Shown here piece after piece: positions 28,218 to 35,918 of a stretch of 64,000 nt of DNA. The notes under the pieces are model-generated. The model searched no databases and was not told where the DNA came from. It worked only from the letters and a program-made list of their open reading frames with translations. Origin of the DNA: Anaerotruncus colihominis (GTDB lineage Bacteria > Bacillota > Clostridia > Oscillospirales > Ruminococcaceae). A program made the position numbers and the translations under genes. Numbering within the stretch: position 1 is the first letter of the stretch; the number at the start of each line of letters is the position of its first letter. Location of the stretch: NCBI GenBank assembly GCA_025146135.1, contig CP102255.1:558001-622000 (forward strand). The letters run 5' to 3'.

Positions 28218-28970
28218 ATGATTTTCAAAAAGAAGTCGTATTACGATGAGATGCCAGAGACAGAAACAGTAAACGGGGATACGCCCGCACAGGCACAGCA
28301 GGAAATACCGGCCGAGCCGGCGCCGGCCTCCGTTGCACCCACTGGGCCGGCCGCGTCCGGGCAGTCCGGCAAGGAGGATGGGAGCATGAATGAATCGGAC
28401 CTGACCGCTTCAATTTCCAAAAATACGGTTGTCAAGGGCGATATTGCGACCAAGGATAATCTGGAGATTTTCGGCCATGTTGAGGGCGATGTGATCAGCA
28501 AAGCGGTCGTGAAGGTCTATGGCGTTGTGCGCGGTAAGATCTGCTGTGAAACATTCGTTGCGAGCGGCGCGAAAATCTGCGGAGATATCACCTGTACGCA
28601 TTCGGTTGTAGTGCGCACAAATACGGAGATCGAGGGCGACATCAAGTGCGGTTCGGCCAATATCAGCGGAACGGTTTTGGGCAATGTAACTGCTGGGGAG
28701 ATGGTTTCTCTCAGCGAGACGGCGTCTGTAACGGGCAATGTCATCGCTGCTGGTATTGAAGTCAGCAAGGGTGCGATTCTCAACGGCTCTGTCGAGACGC
28801 AGAAAAAGGAGCCGCCCAAGCCAAAGGAAAAAGTGAAAGCAGTGGAGCAAAAAGAAAAAGTGGAATCGAAAACGGAGACGAACGCCGCGCCGTCGGCTGA
28901 GAGGCCAGCCGGAGAGGCGCAGAAAACCGAGGAAAAGATTCCGGCCGCAGCGGCCAACGGCTCCATATAA
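28218..28970 (+). CDS. Bactofilin-family polymer-forming protein
   Basis: 250 aa, ATG with GGGAGG 7 bases upstream. A proline/alanine-rich N-terminal tail (to about 60) precedes a bactofilin core (about 65-190) with repeating short strands: TVVKGDIATKDNLEIFGHVE, GVVRGKICCETFVASGAK, GTVLGNVTAGEMV. The C-terminus is a charged Lys/Glu tail. Bactofilins self-assemble into cytoskeletal filaments near the membrane and act in shape or envelope organisation. It is monocistronic, ended by a terminator. Confidence 0.85.
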   Translation: MIFKKKSYYDEMPETETVNGDTPAQAQQEIPAEPAPASVAPTGPAASGQSGKEDGSMNESDLTASISKNTVVKGDIATKDNLEIFGHVEGDVISKAVVKVYGVVRGKICCETFVASGAKICGDITCTHSVVVRTNTEIEGDIKCGSANISGTVLGNVTAGEMVSLSETASVTGNVIAAGIEVSKGAILNGSVETQKKEPPKPKEKVKAVEQKEKVESKTETNAAPSAERPAGEAQKTEEKIPAAAANGSI

Positions 28971-29003
28971 AAAAGAACCGGCGAGACCGCCGGTTCTTTT
29001 TTT
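28971..29003 (+). terminator. Terminator of the bactofilin gene
   Basis: AAAAGAACCGGCG / CGCCGGTTCTTTT stem, AGAC loop, T7. Confidence 0.9.
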
Positions 29004-29165
29004 ATGGCGTTTCACGACTTTTATTTACAAATTGCGCTTTACATTTAATATAGAATTCTATACAATAAATTTATTCATATTTTTATACCCGGCCCCGCCC
29101 GGCGCTGGCAAAGGATATCCAGAAGCTGCCAGGCGGGGCGCGGACCATAAAGAGAGGGGTTTATT

Positions 29166-29393
29166 ATGCCGCGCGGACGCAAAAAGACGGTCAATTTGTC
29201 CTATGAGCAGCGTATTGAAGAAATCGAGGGAAAGATCGAAGCGCACAAAAACGCGATTTCTGATTTGAAAAAGGAATTAAAACGGTTGACGGCTGAGAAA
29301 GAGCAGGCCGATTTGGAGAAGATCTGCGCGCTTGTAAAGGCGTCGGGGAAAACACCCGAGGAGGCTCTTGCCGTTTTAAAGGGAGAGGCATAG
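29166..29393 (+). CDS. Small coiled-coil protein (75 aa)
   Basis: AGAGAGGGG precedes the ATG. The N-terminus is basic (PRGRKK), followed by one long predicted coiled coil with heptad spacing (IEEIEGKIEAHKNAISDLKK) and a short C-terminal helix with TPEEALAVLK. No enzyme motif. A GC-rich imperfect hairpin (about 29093-29141) lies in its leader. Resembles small charged proteins common in Clostridia, function unknown. Confidence 0.65.
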   Translation: MPRGRKKTVNLSYEQRIEEIEGKIEAHKNAISDLKKELKRLTAEKEQADLEKICALVKASGKTPEEALAVLKGEA

Positions 29394-29479
29394 AAAGAAA
29401 CGGCCGTGTGCGGCCGTCTGTTCCTCTTTACGCTGGTTTTTATTGACGAACAGGTCAATTTCTGTTATAGTCAAAGGGA

Positions 29480-29567
29480 AAACAGGGGAGCCAAAAGGCT
29501 GAGAATGAGTGCACCGCATTCTAAACCCTCGAACCTGATACGGGTAATGCCGGCGTAGGAAGCATAT
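29480..29567 (+). ncRNA. TPP riboswitch (THI element)
   Basis: Hallmark pieces in order: AGGGGAGCC, GGCTGAGAATGAG, ACCCTCGAACCTGAT, GGGTAATGCCGGCGTAGGAA. It lies about 150 bases before thiC and is followed by a terminator, so it controls thiC by premature termination when thiamine pyrophosphate is present. Confidence 0.96.
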
Positions 29568-29600
29568 CGACACGATTTTGTGCCAGTTTGTTGTTTTACA

Positions 29601-29628
29601 AGGGGCCGTACCAGGGGTGCGGCCTTTT
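29601..29628 (+). terminator. Expression-platform terminator of the TPP riboswitch
   Basis: GGCCGTACC / GGTGCGGCC 9-bp stem followed by TTTT, 35 bases after the aptamer. Confidence 0.75.
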
Positions 29629-29718
29629 GTTCTGCCCTGCCATACAGTCCGCCCGAACCGGCGCAGCCGCGCGCCGGTTGACCGTGACAGACGCTGTAAC
29701 AGAAAGGAAGAACTTGCA

Positions 29719-31023
29719 ATGGGGTACACAACGCAGATGAACGCCGCAAGGCAGAAAATCGTAACGAAGGAAATGCAGGCTGTCGCCGCCTGGGAAGGGA
29801 TCGGCATGGACCGGCTTTTAAAGCTAGTCGCAAACGGGCAGGCCGTCATTCCGGCCAACAAGAATCATAAATGTTTAAAGCCATTTGGCATCGGCAGCGC
29901 CCTGAAAACAAAGATTAATGTCAATCTCGGCACCTCCCGCGACTGCATGAATATGGATGTGGAGCTTGAAAAGGTCATGAACGCCGTCAATATGGGCGCG
30001 GAGGCCATCATGGATTTAAGCTCGTTCGGCGATACGCGCGTATTCCGCCGCAAGCTGACTGCGGAGTGTCCGGCGATTCTCGGTACAGTGCCCATTTACG
30101 ATGCAATCGTCTATTACAATAAGCCGCTCAAGGACATCACCAGCCGGGAGTGGATCGACGTATTCAAAATGCATGCCGAGGATGGCGTCGACTTTATGAC
30201 GATCCATTGCGGGCTGAACAGGAGCACAGCCGCGCGCTTCAAGCAATCCAAGCGGCTGTTGAATCTTGTTTCACGCGGCGGCAGCTTAATCTTTTCATGG
30301 ATGGAACTGACAGGCAATGAGAACCCATTTTTCGAATTTTATGATGATATACTGGAAATCTGCCGGCAGTATGACGTGACACTGAGTCTTGGTGACGCGT
30401 GCCGCCCCGGGTGTATCGCCGATGCGGGCGACGTTTCACAGATCGAGGAACTTGTTGTGCTCGGTGAGCTGACGGCGCGCGCCTGGGAAAAGGATGTGCA
30501 GGTTATGGTGGAAGGCCCGGGCCATATGGCGCTCAATCAGATTCAAGCTAATATGGAAATCCAACAAACGCTCTGTAAAGGCGCGCCGTTTTATGTCCTC
30601 GGTCCGCTTGTTACGGATATCGCCCCCGGTTATGATCATATCACAGCGGCGATCGGCGGGGCAATCGCCGCTACATATGGCGCGTCCTTTCTTTGTTATG
30701 TCACGCCGGCGGAGCATCTGCGTCTGCCAACCGTCGAGGATGTGAAAGAGGGAATTATCGCCTCCAAAATCGCTGCGCACGCGGCCGATGTGGCAAAGGG
30801 GCTGCCCGGTGCGGCTGACTGGGATTACAGGATGGGACAGGCGCGCCGCACGCTCGATTGGGAGCGCCAGTTCGAGCTGGCGATTGATCCGGAAAAGGCG
30901 CGCCGCTATCGCGCTCAGTCGCAGCCGGAGCACTCGGATACCTGTACTATGTGCGGCAAGATGTGTTCGGTGCGCAATATGAACAAAATTTTAAACGGTG
31001 AGAATGTCGATATTATGGAATAA
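29719..31023 (+). CDS. thiC: Phosphomethylpyrimidine synthase ThiC
   Basis: 434 aa, the short clostridial/archaeal-type ThiC without the N-terminal extension of enterobacterial enzymes. It converts aminoimidazole ribotide to hydroxymethylpyrimidine phosphate by radical-SAM chemistry. Conserved segments: [52 protein letters not shown]. The C-terminal cluster motif is CTMCGKMC, that is Cx2Cx3C, one residue shorter than the Cx2Cx4C of longer ThiC. Start at 29719 has AAAGGAAG; the longer frame to 29578 lies inside the riboswitch platform. Confidence 0.96.
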   Translation: MGYTTQMNAARQKIVTKEMQAVAAWEGIGMDRLLKLVANGQAVIPANKNHKCLKPFGIGSALKTKINVNLGTSRDCMNMDVELEKVMNAVNMGAEAIMDLSSFGDTRVFRRKLTAECPAILGTVPIYDAIVYYNKPLKDITSREWIDVFKMHAEDGVDFMTIHCGLNRSTAARFKQSKRLLNLVSRGGSLIFSWMELTGNENPFFEFYDDILEICRQYDVTLSLGDACRPGCIADAGDVSQIEELVVLGELTARAWEKDVQVMVEGPGHMALNQIQANMEIQQTLCKGAPFYVLGPLVTDIAPGYDHITAAIGGAIAATYGASFLCYVTPAEHLRLPTVEDVKEGIIASKIAAHAADVAKGLPGAADWDYRMGQARRTLDWERQFELAIDPEKARRYRAQSQPEHSDTCTMCGKMCSVRNMNKILNGENVDIME

Positions 31024-31050
31024 CCGCCTTTTCGCCGGAGAGGAGAGCCG

Positions 31051-31407
31051 ATGGACAAGCTGTTGGCCCGGTCAGGGCTTCTGGATGGAATCGATGAAAA
31101 GGATCTGACGCATCTGTTCGGCTGTACGGGCGGCCGTGAGCGTTCGTTCAGCGCGGGGGAGCCGATCTGCGAGGAAGGCGGGCGCCCGTCAGTCTGCGTG
31201 CTGCTCGCGGGCTGCGCGGCGTCTGTACCGGACGGCATGTCCCGCGTGTTCGAACCAGGCGATGTGTTTTTGTGCGATGGCGCTTCCATCTGTGCCAGGG
31301 CGCCTTCACGCGCCCTGGTGTTCCGCGAGGACCGTTTTCGTTGTGTGTGCGGCGCTTCATGCGCCTATCACCGCCGGTTGGTCGAAAATCTTGCAAGTCT
31401 GATTTAA
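31051..31407 (+). CDS. Degenerate cyclic-nucleotide-binding-like (Crp/Fnr effector fold) protein
   Basis: 118 aa, 27 bases after thiC, RBS GGAGAGGAG. The pattern SFSAGEPICEEGGRPSVCVLLAG then FEPGDVFLCDG follows the Crp/Fnr effector barrel, but the protein stops before any dimerisation helix or helix-turn-helix. It holds seven cysteines (for example CGASCAY), so redox or metal sensing is possible. It may be a decayed regulator or a stand-alone domain. Confidence 0.6.
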   Translation: MDKLLARSGLLDGIDEKDLTHLFGCTGGRERSFSAGEPICEEGGRPSVCVLLAGCAASVPDGMSRVFEPGDVFLCDGASICARAPSRALVFREDRFRCVCGASCAYHRRLVENLASLI

Positions 31408-31484
31408 CAGCAGTTCGTTAAGCAAATCCGCGCGGCATTTCAGTTTTATCTGCGCCGCGTATCGCGGCGGAATGGAGGATTTTT

Positions 31485-31787
31485 ATGAGTCTGTTCAGCA
31501 GAAGGCCTTCCTTTCAGGAAGGTCTGGAAACGTTTCAAAAAACGCCGGGCGCGGTGCTTTTGGATGTGCGCACACCTGAAGAATTTGCGGCAGGCCACGT
31601 TCCGGAGGCGGTCAACGCGCCGCTCGACGCTTTGGAGCGTATCGATTACCAGCAGGACACGCCGCTGTTTGTCTATTGCCACAGCGGCGCGCGCAGCGGG
31701 CGGGCATGTATTCTGTTGGAGAAGGCGGGATATCATGCCGTTAATATCGGCGGGATCGCAGAATATACCGGCAGGCTTGACCGCTGA
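31485..31787 (+). CDS. Rhodanese-like sulfurtransferase (single domain)
   Basis: 100 aa, GGAGG 8 bases before the ATG. Contains the rhodanese signature LLDVRTPEEFAAGHVPEAVN and the active-site loop CHSGARS with its catalytic cysteine. Such proteins carry sulfane sulfur. Downstream of thiC and the Crp-like gene in the same direction; a role in sulfur supply to thiamine synthesis is possible but not shown. Confidence 0.88.
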   Translation: MSLFSRRPSFQEGLETFQKTPGAVLLDVRTPEEFAAGHVPEAVNAPLDALERIDYQQDTPLFVYCHSGARSGRACILLEKAGYHAVNIGGIAEYTGRLDR

Positions 31788-31854
31788 TCCGATTTTTTGT
31801 TTCCGGAACTCTGAAACGCTTGAGAATTTCCGCTTTTTGGTGTATGATGAACTC

Positions 31855-32015
31855 AGGAGCTGCACCAATGGGAGACGTACATGTCTTGGCGGAAAATTTC
31901 CCGTTCGGATCGGGTGGGAAAAGCTTGAAATCCGTCAGGATTCCCACGTTTTCCTTCCTTGCCGGATAAAAAACTTTTCCGAAGATCCATGCGTTTTTCC
32001 AATTGGTACGCTTCT
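31855..32015. repeat. 161-bp dispersed element (copy B)
   Basis: Same order of segments as copy A at 11825-11989: GCTGCACCAATGGGAG, ACATGTCTTGGCGGAAAATT, GCTTGAAATCCGTCAGGATT, CCTTCCTTGCCGG and CCAATTGGTACGCTTCT. The terminal inverted repeats are degenerate (about 13 of 16 matched). It occupies most of the gap between the rhodanese and kinase genes. Same orientation relative to the plus strand as copy A. Confidence 0.75.
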
Positions 32016-32106
32016 TATCCGAAAACAGAAGGGCAACGCGTCTGGCCCGGTTTAGGAGCGAGGGACGGTTTCAGAGCAAAAGACCGCTATGATCGGAGGG
32101 ATGACT

Positions 32107-32733
32107 GTGAAAAATTATGTGATCACAATTGCAAGGGGATATGGAAGCGGTGGCCGGACCATCGGCAAAATGCTTGCCAAGGAGCTTGATATTCATTACT
32201 ACGACCAGGAGCTTCTGCGCATGGCGTCCGATGAAAGCGGAATCAGCGAATCGTTGTTCGCGCGCGCTGACGAAAAATTAAAGACGCCGGTGCTCTTTAA
32301 GGCGGGGCGCAAAAGCGCCTACACGGGCGAAATCATCCCGCCTGACAGCGTGGATTTTACCTCGGAGCAGAATCTGTTCAACTATCAAGCCAAGGTAATA
32401 CGCGATTTGGCTGAAAAGGAGTCGTGCGTCATCGTTGGCCGCTGCGCTGATTTTATTCTTGGAGAGCGCGAAAACGTCCTGCGCTTGTACGTACATGCGC
32501 CCTTTGAGTATTGTGTGAAAAAGGCGATGGAAGTGCACGCCTCGTTTGACGAGGAGGAAGCGCGCCGGTATATCCGCCGGATTGATAAGTACCGGCGGGA
32601 TTATTACCGCTATTTTACGGGGCGCGACTGGAACGCGGCCGAAAATTATGATCTGTGTATCAACAGCAGCATGCTTGGATGGGATAAATGCGTCGCGCTT
32701 GTCAAGGCATATTTGGAGATTAAAATGGCATAA
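32107..32733 (+). CDS. Cytidylate-kinase-like family protein
   Basis: 208 aa from GTG at 32107, which has GGAGGG 6 bases upstream; the ATGs at 32089 and 32101 are badly placed for it. It begins like the family: MKNYVITIARGYGSGGRTIG, which includes the P-loop GYGSGGRT. Later DQELLRMASDESGISE, the CVIVGRCADFIL strand and a lid region rich in arginine (ARRYIRRIDKYRRDYY). The family (PF13189-type) are P-loop nucleotide kinases whose physiological substrate is mostly untested. Confidence 0.8.
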   Translation: MKNYVITIARGYGSGGRTIGKMLAKELDIHYYDQELLRMASDESGISESLFARADEKLKTPVLFKAGRKSAYTGEIIPPDSVDFTSEQNLFNYQAKVIRDLAEKESCVIVGRCADFILGERENVLRLYVHAPFEYCVKKAMEVHASFDEEEARRYIRRIDKYRRDYYRYFTGRDWNAAENYDLCINSSMLGWDKCVALVKAYLEIKMA

Positions 32734-32755
32734 TCGCTTTGCCATGAAAAAGGGG

Positions 32756-32802
32756 CGTTCGGGGACGGATTTTTTAGCCGCCTCCCGGACGTCCTGTTTT
32801 TT
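32756..32802 (+). terminator. Terminator after the kinase-like gene
   Basis: CGTTCGGGGACGG pairs with CCGCCTCCCGGACG (some mismatches and G-U pairs), then TGTTTTTT. Confidence 0.6.
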
Positions 32803-32950
32803 CGCCCGGCCAAAATATAATCCTGTTTGTTTAAAACAGGACTTCTATCCGGCGCTGCCGTGTTAGCACATAAATATAGGGACCGGCTTGCTGCTTTGTT
32901 CAGAGATTATTCATATATTTGTATAAATGTGTTTGATAAGTGGAATAAAA

Positions 32951-33036
32951 ATTACAAATTGGTTACAAAAAGCGGATGAAAGATTACAAATTGGTTACAA
33001 AATCCGTTGACTTTTTTTGTATCCCTGGGGTATAAT
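32951..33036 (+). promoter_or_regulatory. Promoter with two GGTTACAAAA boxes, exported-protein gene 1
   Basis: ATTACAAATTGGTTACAAAA occurs exactly twice, at 32951-32970 and 32983-33002 (32 bases apart). The second copy abuts a -35 TTGACT (33007-33012), which is followed after 18 bases by TATAAT (33031-33036). The same GGTWACAAAANCC box sits next to the -35 of the genes at 35919 and 37502. The 220 bases before it hold no gene. Confidence 0.7.
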
Positions 33037-33075
33037 AGGAACAGGGAAGGCTTGGACTTTCCCGGGGAGGCCCAC

Positions 33076-34272
33076 ATGAAACGATTGTTTTGTCTGCTGC
33101 TGGTTGTTGTGCTGGCATTTGGCGCCGCGCCGCTAGGCGCATCCGCCGCATCCGCCGCCAACGGCTCGGTGGCATTGCAACTGAATAACGACGGTGCGGC
33201 GGAGCTGATTGACGCCGACGGCGCGGTTCGCGCAGTCAGCGATCCGGCTTCCTCCGACGCGGGCAGCTTTAAATTTGAAGCTGCGCCCGATCAGACGCTG
33301 TATTTATGCCTGGGCGTCTCTGACGGCGGCGATATGTCCATGCTATGGAATGATTCCGTGGGCGATCTGACCGGTGTGGCGTCGCCCGGCGAGCTGGCAG
33401 ATCAGGAGCTGTTTAAGCTCAAGGTCAGCCGCGACGGAGATGGAGCGCGCCTTGTGCGTGTTTCCCAGTACAATGAGCGAGCCATCGGCGGCAGCGCGCG
33501 CAGCGCATGGCTGAAAATCGATATCGCGGCAAGCGATTCGATTGATGAGCAGAAAGCGGTTGTGGATCTGGCCTTTACTGCGCGTGACGACGATGAAAAC
33601 GGCAAATGGGAGAAGGGCGATTATGCGCTTTTGCGTTTGACACTGTGGATTGGCAGCGCTGTTGAGGAGGGCGGGGACGCCCTGCGCGCCGCAGGGGATT
33701 CGTTCGTTTACAAGCCTGATTCCAATTCAGAGAACATAGTGACATGGGAGGACGTGGCGTCACTATCGTTTTCCGCGAGCGACGATGCGAAAAAGTTTTA
33801 CGCCCGCCTTTCTACCAAGCACGATCCGATTTATGCGGCGTATGAGGACAGCGCGGATCTGTATTTCCGCAATTTTACCGGCGCGCCCACAATTTCAGCG
33901 TCCTCCCGTGCGACGTTGACGTTGTATTATCCGTGGGAGGATGGGGGTCCCGATCCGGCGGCCTGCCACGTCTATCTGGCGGATGCGGACGGCTCACTGC
34001 GCGATGTTACAAAGCTGTTTACCTATATCGGAGAAGATGAGGATGGCAGCGCGGTGAATGGCTGGCGGATACGCACACGTACGCTGGGATGCTATATCAT
34101 TGCGGACCGCGCGCTGGATTTGACTTTGCAGCAGGAACAGGCTGTCCAAACGCAGCCTGAGACGGTTTCTGTCTCGGAACAGGCTTCTGTGCCGCCTGCT
34201 TCAGAGAATGCTGCGGCATTGCCGTTTGATATCAACCGCAATGCAAAACCGATCCCGAATACAGGGATTTAA
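33076..34272 (+). CDS. Exported protein 1 of the NPxTG-type cluster (398 aa)
   Basis: GGGGAGG precedes the ATG. A signal peptide is clear (KRLFCLLLVVVLAFGAAPLG ... ASAASAA). The middle contains a beta-rich segment ending in YALLRLTLWIGSA that resembles the gene-2 protein (SMHFEFWIGDA). The C-terminal part (FRNFTGAPTISASSRATLTL ... FTYIGEDEDG ... IRTRTLGCYIIADR) matches in order the C-terminal domain of proteins 3 and 4. It ends at PIPNTGI with no hydrophobic tail: the sorting-like motif is present but the membrane segment and basic tail are missing. Function unknown. Confidence 0.8.
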   Translation: MKRLFCLLLVVVLAFGAAPLGASAASAANGSVALQLNNDGAAELIDADGAVRAVSDPASSDAGSFKFEAAPDQTLYLCLGVSDGGDMSMLWNDSVGDLTGVASPGELADQELFKLKVSRDGDGARLVRVSQYNERAIGGSARSAWLKIDIAASDSIDEQKAVVDLAFTARDDDENGKWEKGDYALLRLTLWIGSAVEEGGDALRAAGDSFVYKPDSNSENIVTWEDVASLSFSASDDAKKFYARLSTKHDPIYAAYEDSADLYFRNFTGAPTISASSRATLTLYYPWEDGGPDPAACHVYLADADGSLRDVTKLFTYIGEDEDGSAVNGWRIRTRTLGCYIIADRALDLTLQQEQAVQTQPETVSVSEQASVPPASENAAALPFDINRNAKPIPNTGI

Positions 34273-34298
34273 AATAAACGCAAAGCGTTTATTTTATT
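34273..34298 (+). terminator. Terminator directly after exported protein 1
   Basis: AATAAACGC / GCGTTTATT stem with AAA loop and TTATT, starting at the base after the stop codon. Confidence 0.75.
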
Positions 34299-34304
34299 CT
34301 TCAT

Positions 34305-34421
34305 GGCAGGGCGATACGCGGGCGCAGCCCGCTGCTGCCCTGATGGCCGATTGTATCATGCCGCGCTGCGGACATGATACAATACAACGCGCATGGTCTG
34401 CCTATGCGCGTTGTATTTTTT
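34305..34421. repeat. Composite palindrome cluster, copy 2
   Basis: Three adjacent hairpins: 34305-34339 (GGCAG...CTGCC outside, GCGGGC/GCCCGC inside), 34350-34383 (34 bp, arms ATTGTATCATG and CATGATACAAT) and 34381-34417 (14-bp stem AATACAACGCGCAT, then T6). The central unit is the inverted counterpart of 15500-15533 with paired substitutions. The remaining roughly 100 bases up to the next promoter show nothing further. Confidence 0.75.
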
Positions 34422-34534
34422 ATTGCGAAAAAACGGCCTGTGGATTTTCATTTTTTGGTACGCAAGGATGTTTTTTGTAGGAAGTATTTAAAAGGCCGCT
34501 CCTGTTTTTAAAGTCGGATTTGACAGTGAAATGG

Positions 34535-34563
34535 TTGCTTTTTCCCGGGCATTATGCTATAAT
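34535..34563 (+). promoter_or_regulatory. Promoter of exported protein 2
   Basis: TTGCTT (34535-34540), 17 bases, TATAAT (34558-34563). It lacks the GGTWACAAAA box found at the sister genes. A leader of roughly 200 bases follows; no known riboswitch was recognised in it. Confidence 0.5.
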
Positions 34564-34767
34564 CCATATACTTCACGTAATGATTGATTGGTTCATAAAC
34601 GCTTGTTTAAAAATTTTTATCCTCCTGCCTGCACTTGCTTATTACACAGAAAGTCAGAGGCGGGCTGCCTGAATCTGACGAGGAGAATCGGCTGCATACA
34701 TTGGGGGAAAACATCCTTTAAACAGGACTTTTTTGTTATGAACTCGACCTGAGAGGAGGCCCCAGGT

Positions 34768-35520
34768 ATGAAGCATTTGTCATCCTGGACGTTCGCAGCT
34801 TGTATGGCTGTTTGCGCGGCAAGCGTAACTGTCCTGGCTTATGCGATCAGCACGACAATTGATCTGACGGGCACGGTGTATGATGATAACGGGAAGGATG
34901 TAACTGCAAAATATGAGGTCTTGTTCGACGAGGGAAATGTAACGATCAACAGGGCGCCTGTCGGTGAAAAGCTTTATTTTGAGATTGGCAATGGAACAGA
35001 TTTTCGTGTTGTGGAAGGAATGACTGTCGACGCTGCGGCGCTTGCAAACAGCGATAATTTTTCCTACACGCTTGAACGCGGCGAAAATGGAGACTTGCTC
35101 GATTATGCCAGGCTTGTAACCAAGCGGTTCGATGATGGGGAACGAAAGCGTTATTTTGAAATTGCGCTTGTAGTTCCGCAGGAGGATCAAAAGCAGGCTG
35201 TTACGTTTGATCTTTCGTTTAAGGCAAAGCACACGGAGGATCATTATTGGCAGGCAGGGGATACGGCGTCCATGCATTTCGAATTTTGGATCGGCGATGC
35301 TGCCCAGCCGTCATCGTCCGAGGAATCCCAAGCGCCTGCATCAAGCTCCAGCCTGGCCAGTACGCCGGCAGCTTCGCAGACTACATCGGTACCCCCCACC
35401 CCTCAGAGCACGCCCGAGGAGGCTCCCGCTCCAACCGGATCGCATGACTTCACGGCTGCCGCCGCGGCCTTGATGGCTGTGTCAGCTGCGGCTATCCTGT
35501 TGGTGAATAAGCGCCGTTAA
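34768..35520 (+). CDS. Exported protein 2 of the cluster (250 aa), LPxTG-like tail
   Basis: GAGAGGAGGCC precedes the ATG. Signal peptide (TFAACMAVCAASVTVLAYA), a single beta-rich domain (about 30-180) whose YFEIALVVP and SMHFEFWIGDA segments resemble protein 1, then a Ser/Pro/Thr-rich linker. The end APAPTGSHD + about 17 hydrophobic residues + NKRR is a sortase-type cell-wall sorting signal variant. Predicted surface-anchored; function unknown. Confidence 0.8.
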   Translation: MKHLSSWTFAACMAVCAASVTVLAYAISTTIDLTGTVYDDNGKDVTAKYEVLFDEGNVTINRAPVGEKLYFEIGNGTDFRVVEGMTVDAAALANSDNFSYTLERGENGDLLDYARLVTKRFDDGERKRYFEIALVVPQEDQKQAVTFDLSFKAKHTEDHYWQAGDTASMHFEFWIGDAAQPSSSEESQAPASSSSLASTPAASQTTSVPPTPQSTPEEAPAPTGSHDFTAAAAALMAVSAAAILLVNKRR

Positions 35521-35564
35521 GGTTATACACGCGTGCGCGTATATAGAAGTATTGCGAATACATG

Positions 35565-35600
35565 ATCCGCTGGACTGTATGGTCCAGCGGATTTTTTTTA
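35565..35600 (+). terminator. Terminator of exported protein 2
   Basis: ATCCGCTGGAC / GTCCAGCGGAT stem and T7. Between here and 35800 lies an AT-rich stretch with no gene. Confidence 0.9.
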
Positions 35601-35803
35601 GCAGCCATGACTGAAGGCGGCAAAATACGGCGTCGCTGGGAAAATTCGGGGCGATTTTGCGGCGGCTGTATCAAGCTGGAAACGGAGTATTCTATGTGCA
35701 TCCAGGCATGTCGGCCATATCATGGATTTTTGATTTTTTAAATAATATTTTTGATAATAAGTTGATTGTTTATGTTAAATTTTAATAATAATTATGACAA
35801 TTT

Positions 35804-35883
35804 GGTAACAAAAACCTCTTGAAAAGAGCTTGTTTTGCAGATATACTAAGTCTCGTTCCAAGCGGCTCGGATGCGCCGGGCCG
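35804..35883 (+). promoter_or_regulatory. Promoter, upstream box and leader hairpin of exported protein 3
   Basis: Box GGTAACAAAAACC (35804-35816), -35 TTGAAA (35819-35824), 17 bases, -10 TATACT (35842-35847). The leader then has an 8-bp hairpin CGGCTCGG / CCGGGCCG (35863-35883), followed by TTTTTCAGGAGGAAC. The whole arrangement is duplicated before exported protein 4 with a compensatory C-G to T-A change in the stem. Confidence 0.75.
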
Positions 35884-35918
35884 GAGGGCAAAACGATTTT
35901 TCAGGAGGAACCCCAATT

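Noticed and set aside
32941-33010. CRISPR-like direct repeats
   Set aside because: Only two copies with a 12-base gap; placed exactly at a promoter and shared with other promoters, so a regulatory site fits better.
34570-34767. Riboswitch in the 200-base leader of exported protein 2
   Set aside because: I compared it mentally with c-di-GMP, cobalamin and similar consensus patterns and found no match; no terminator follows.
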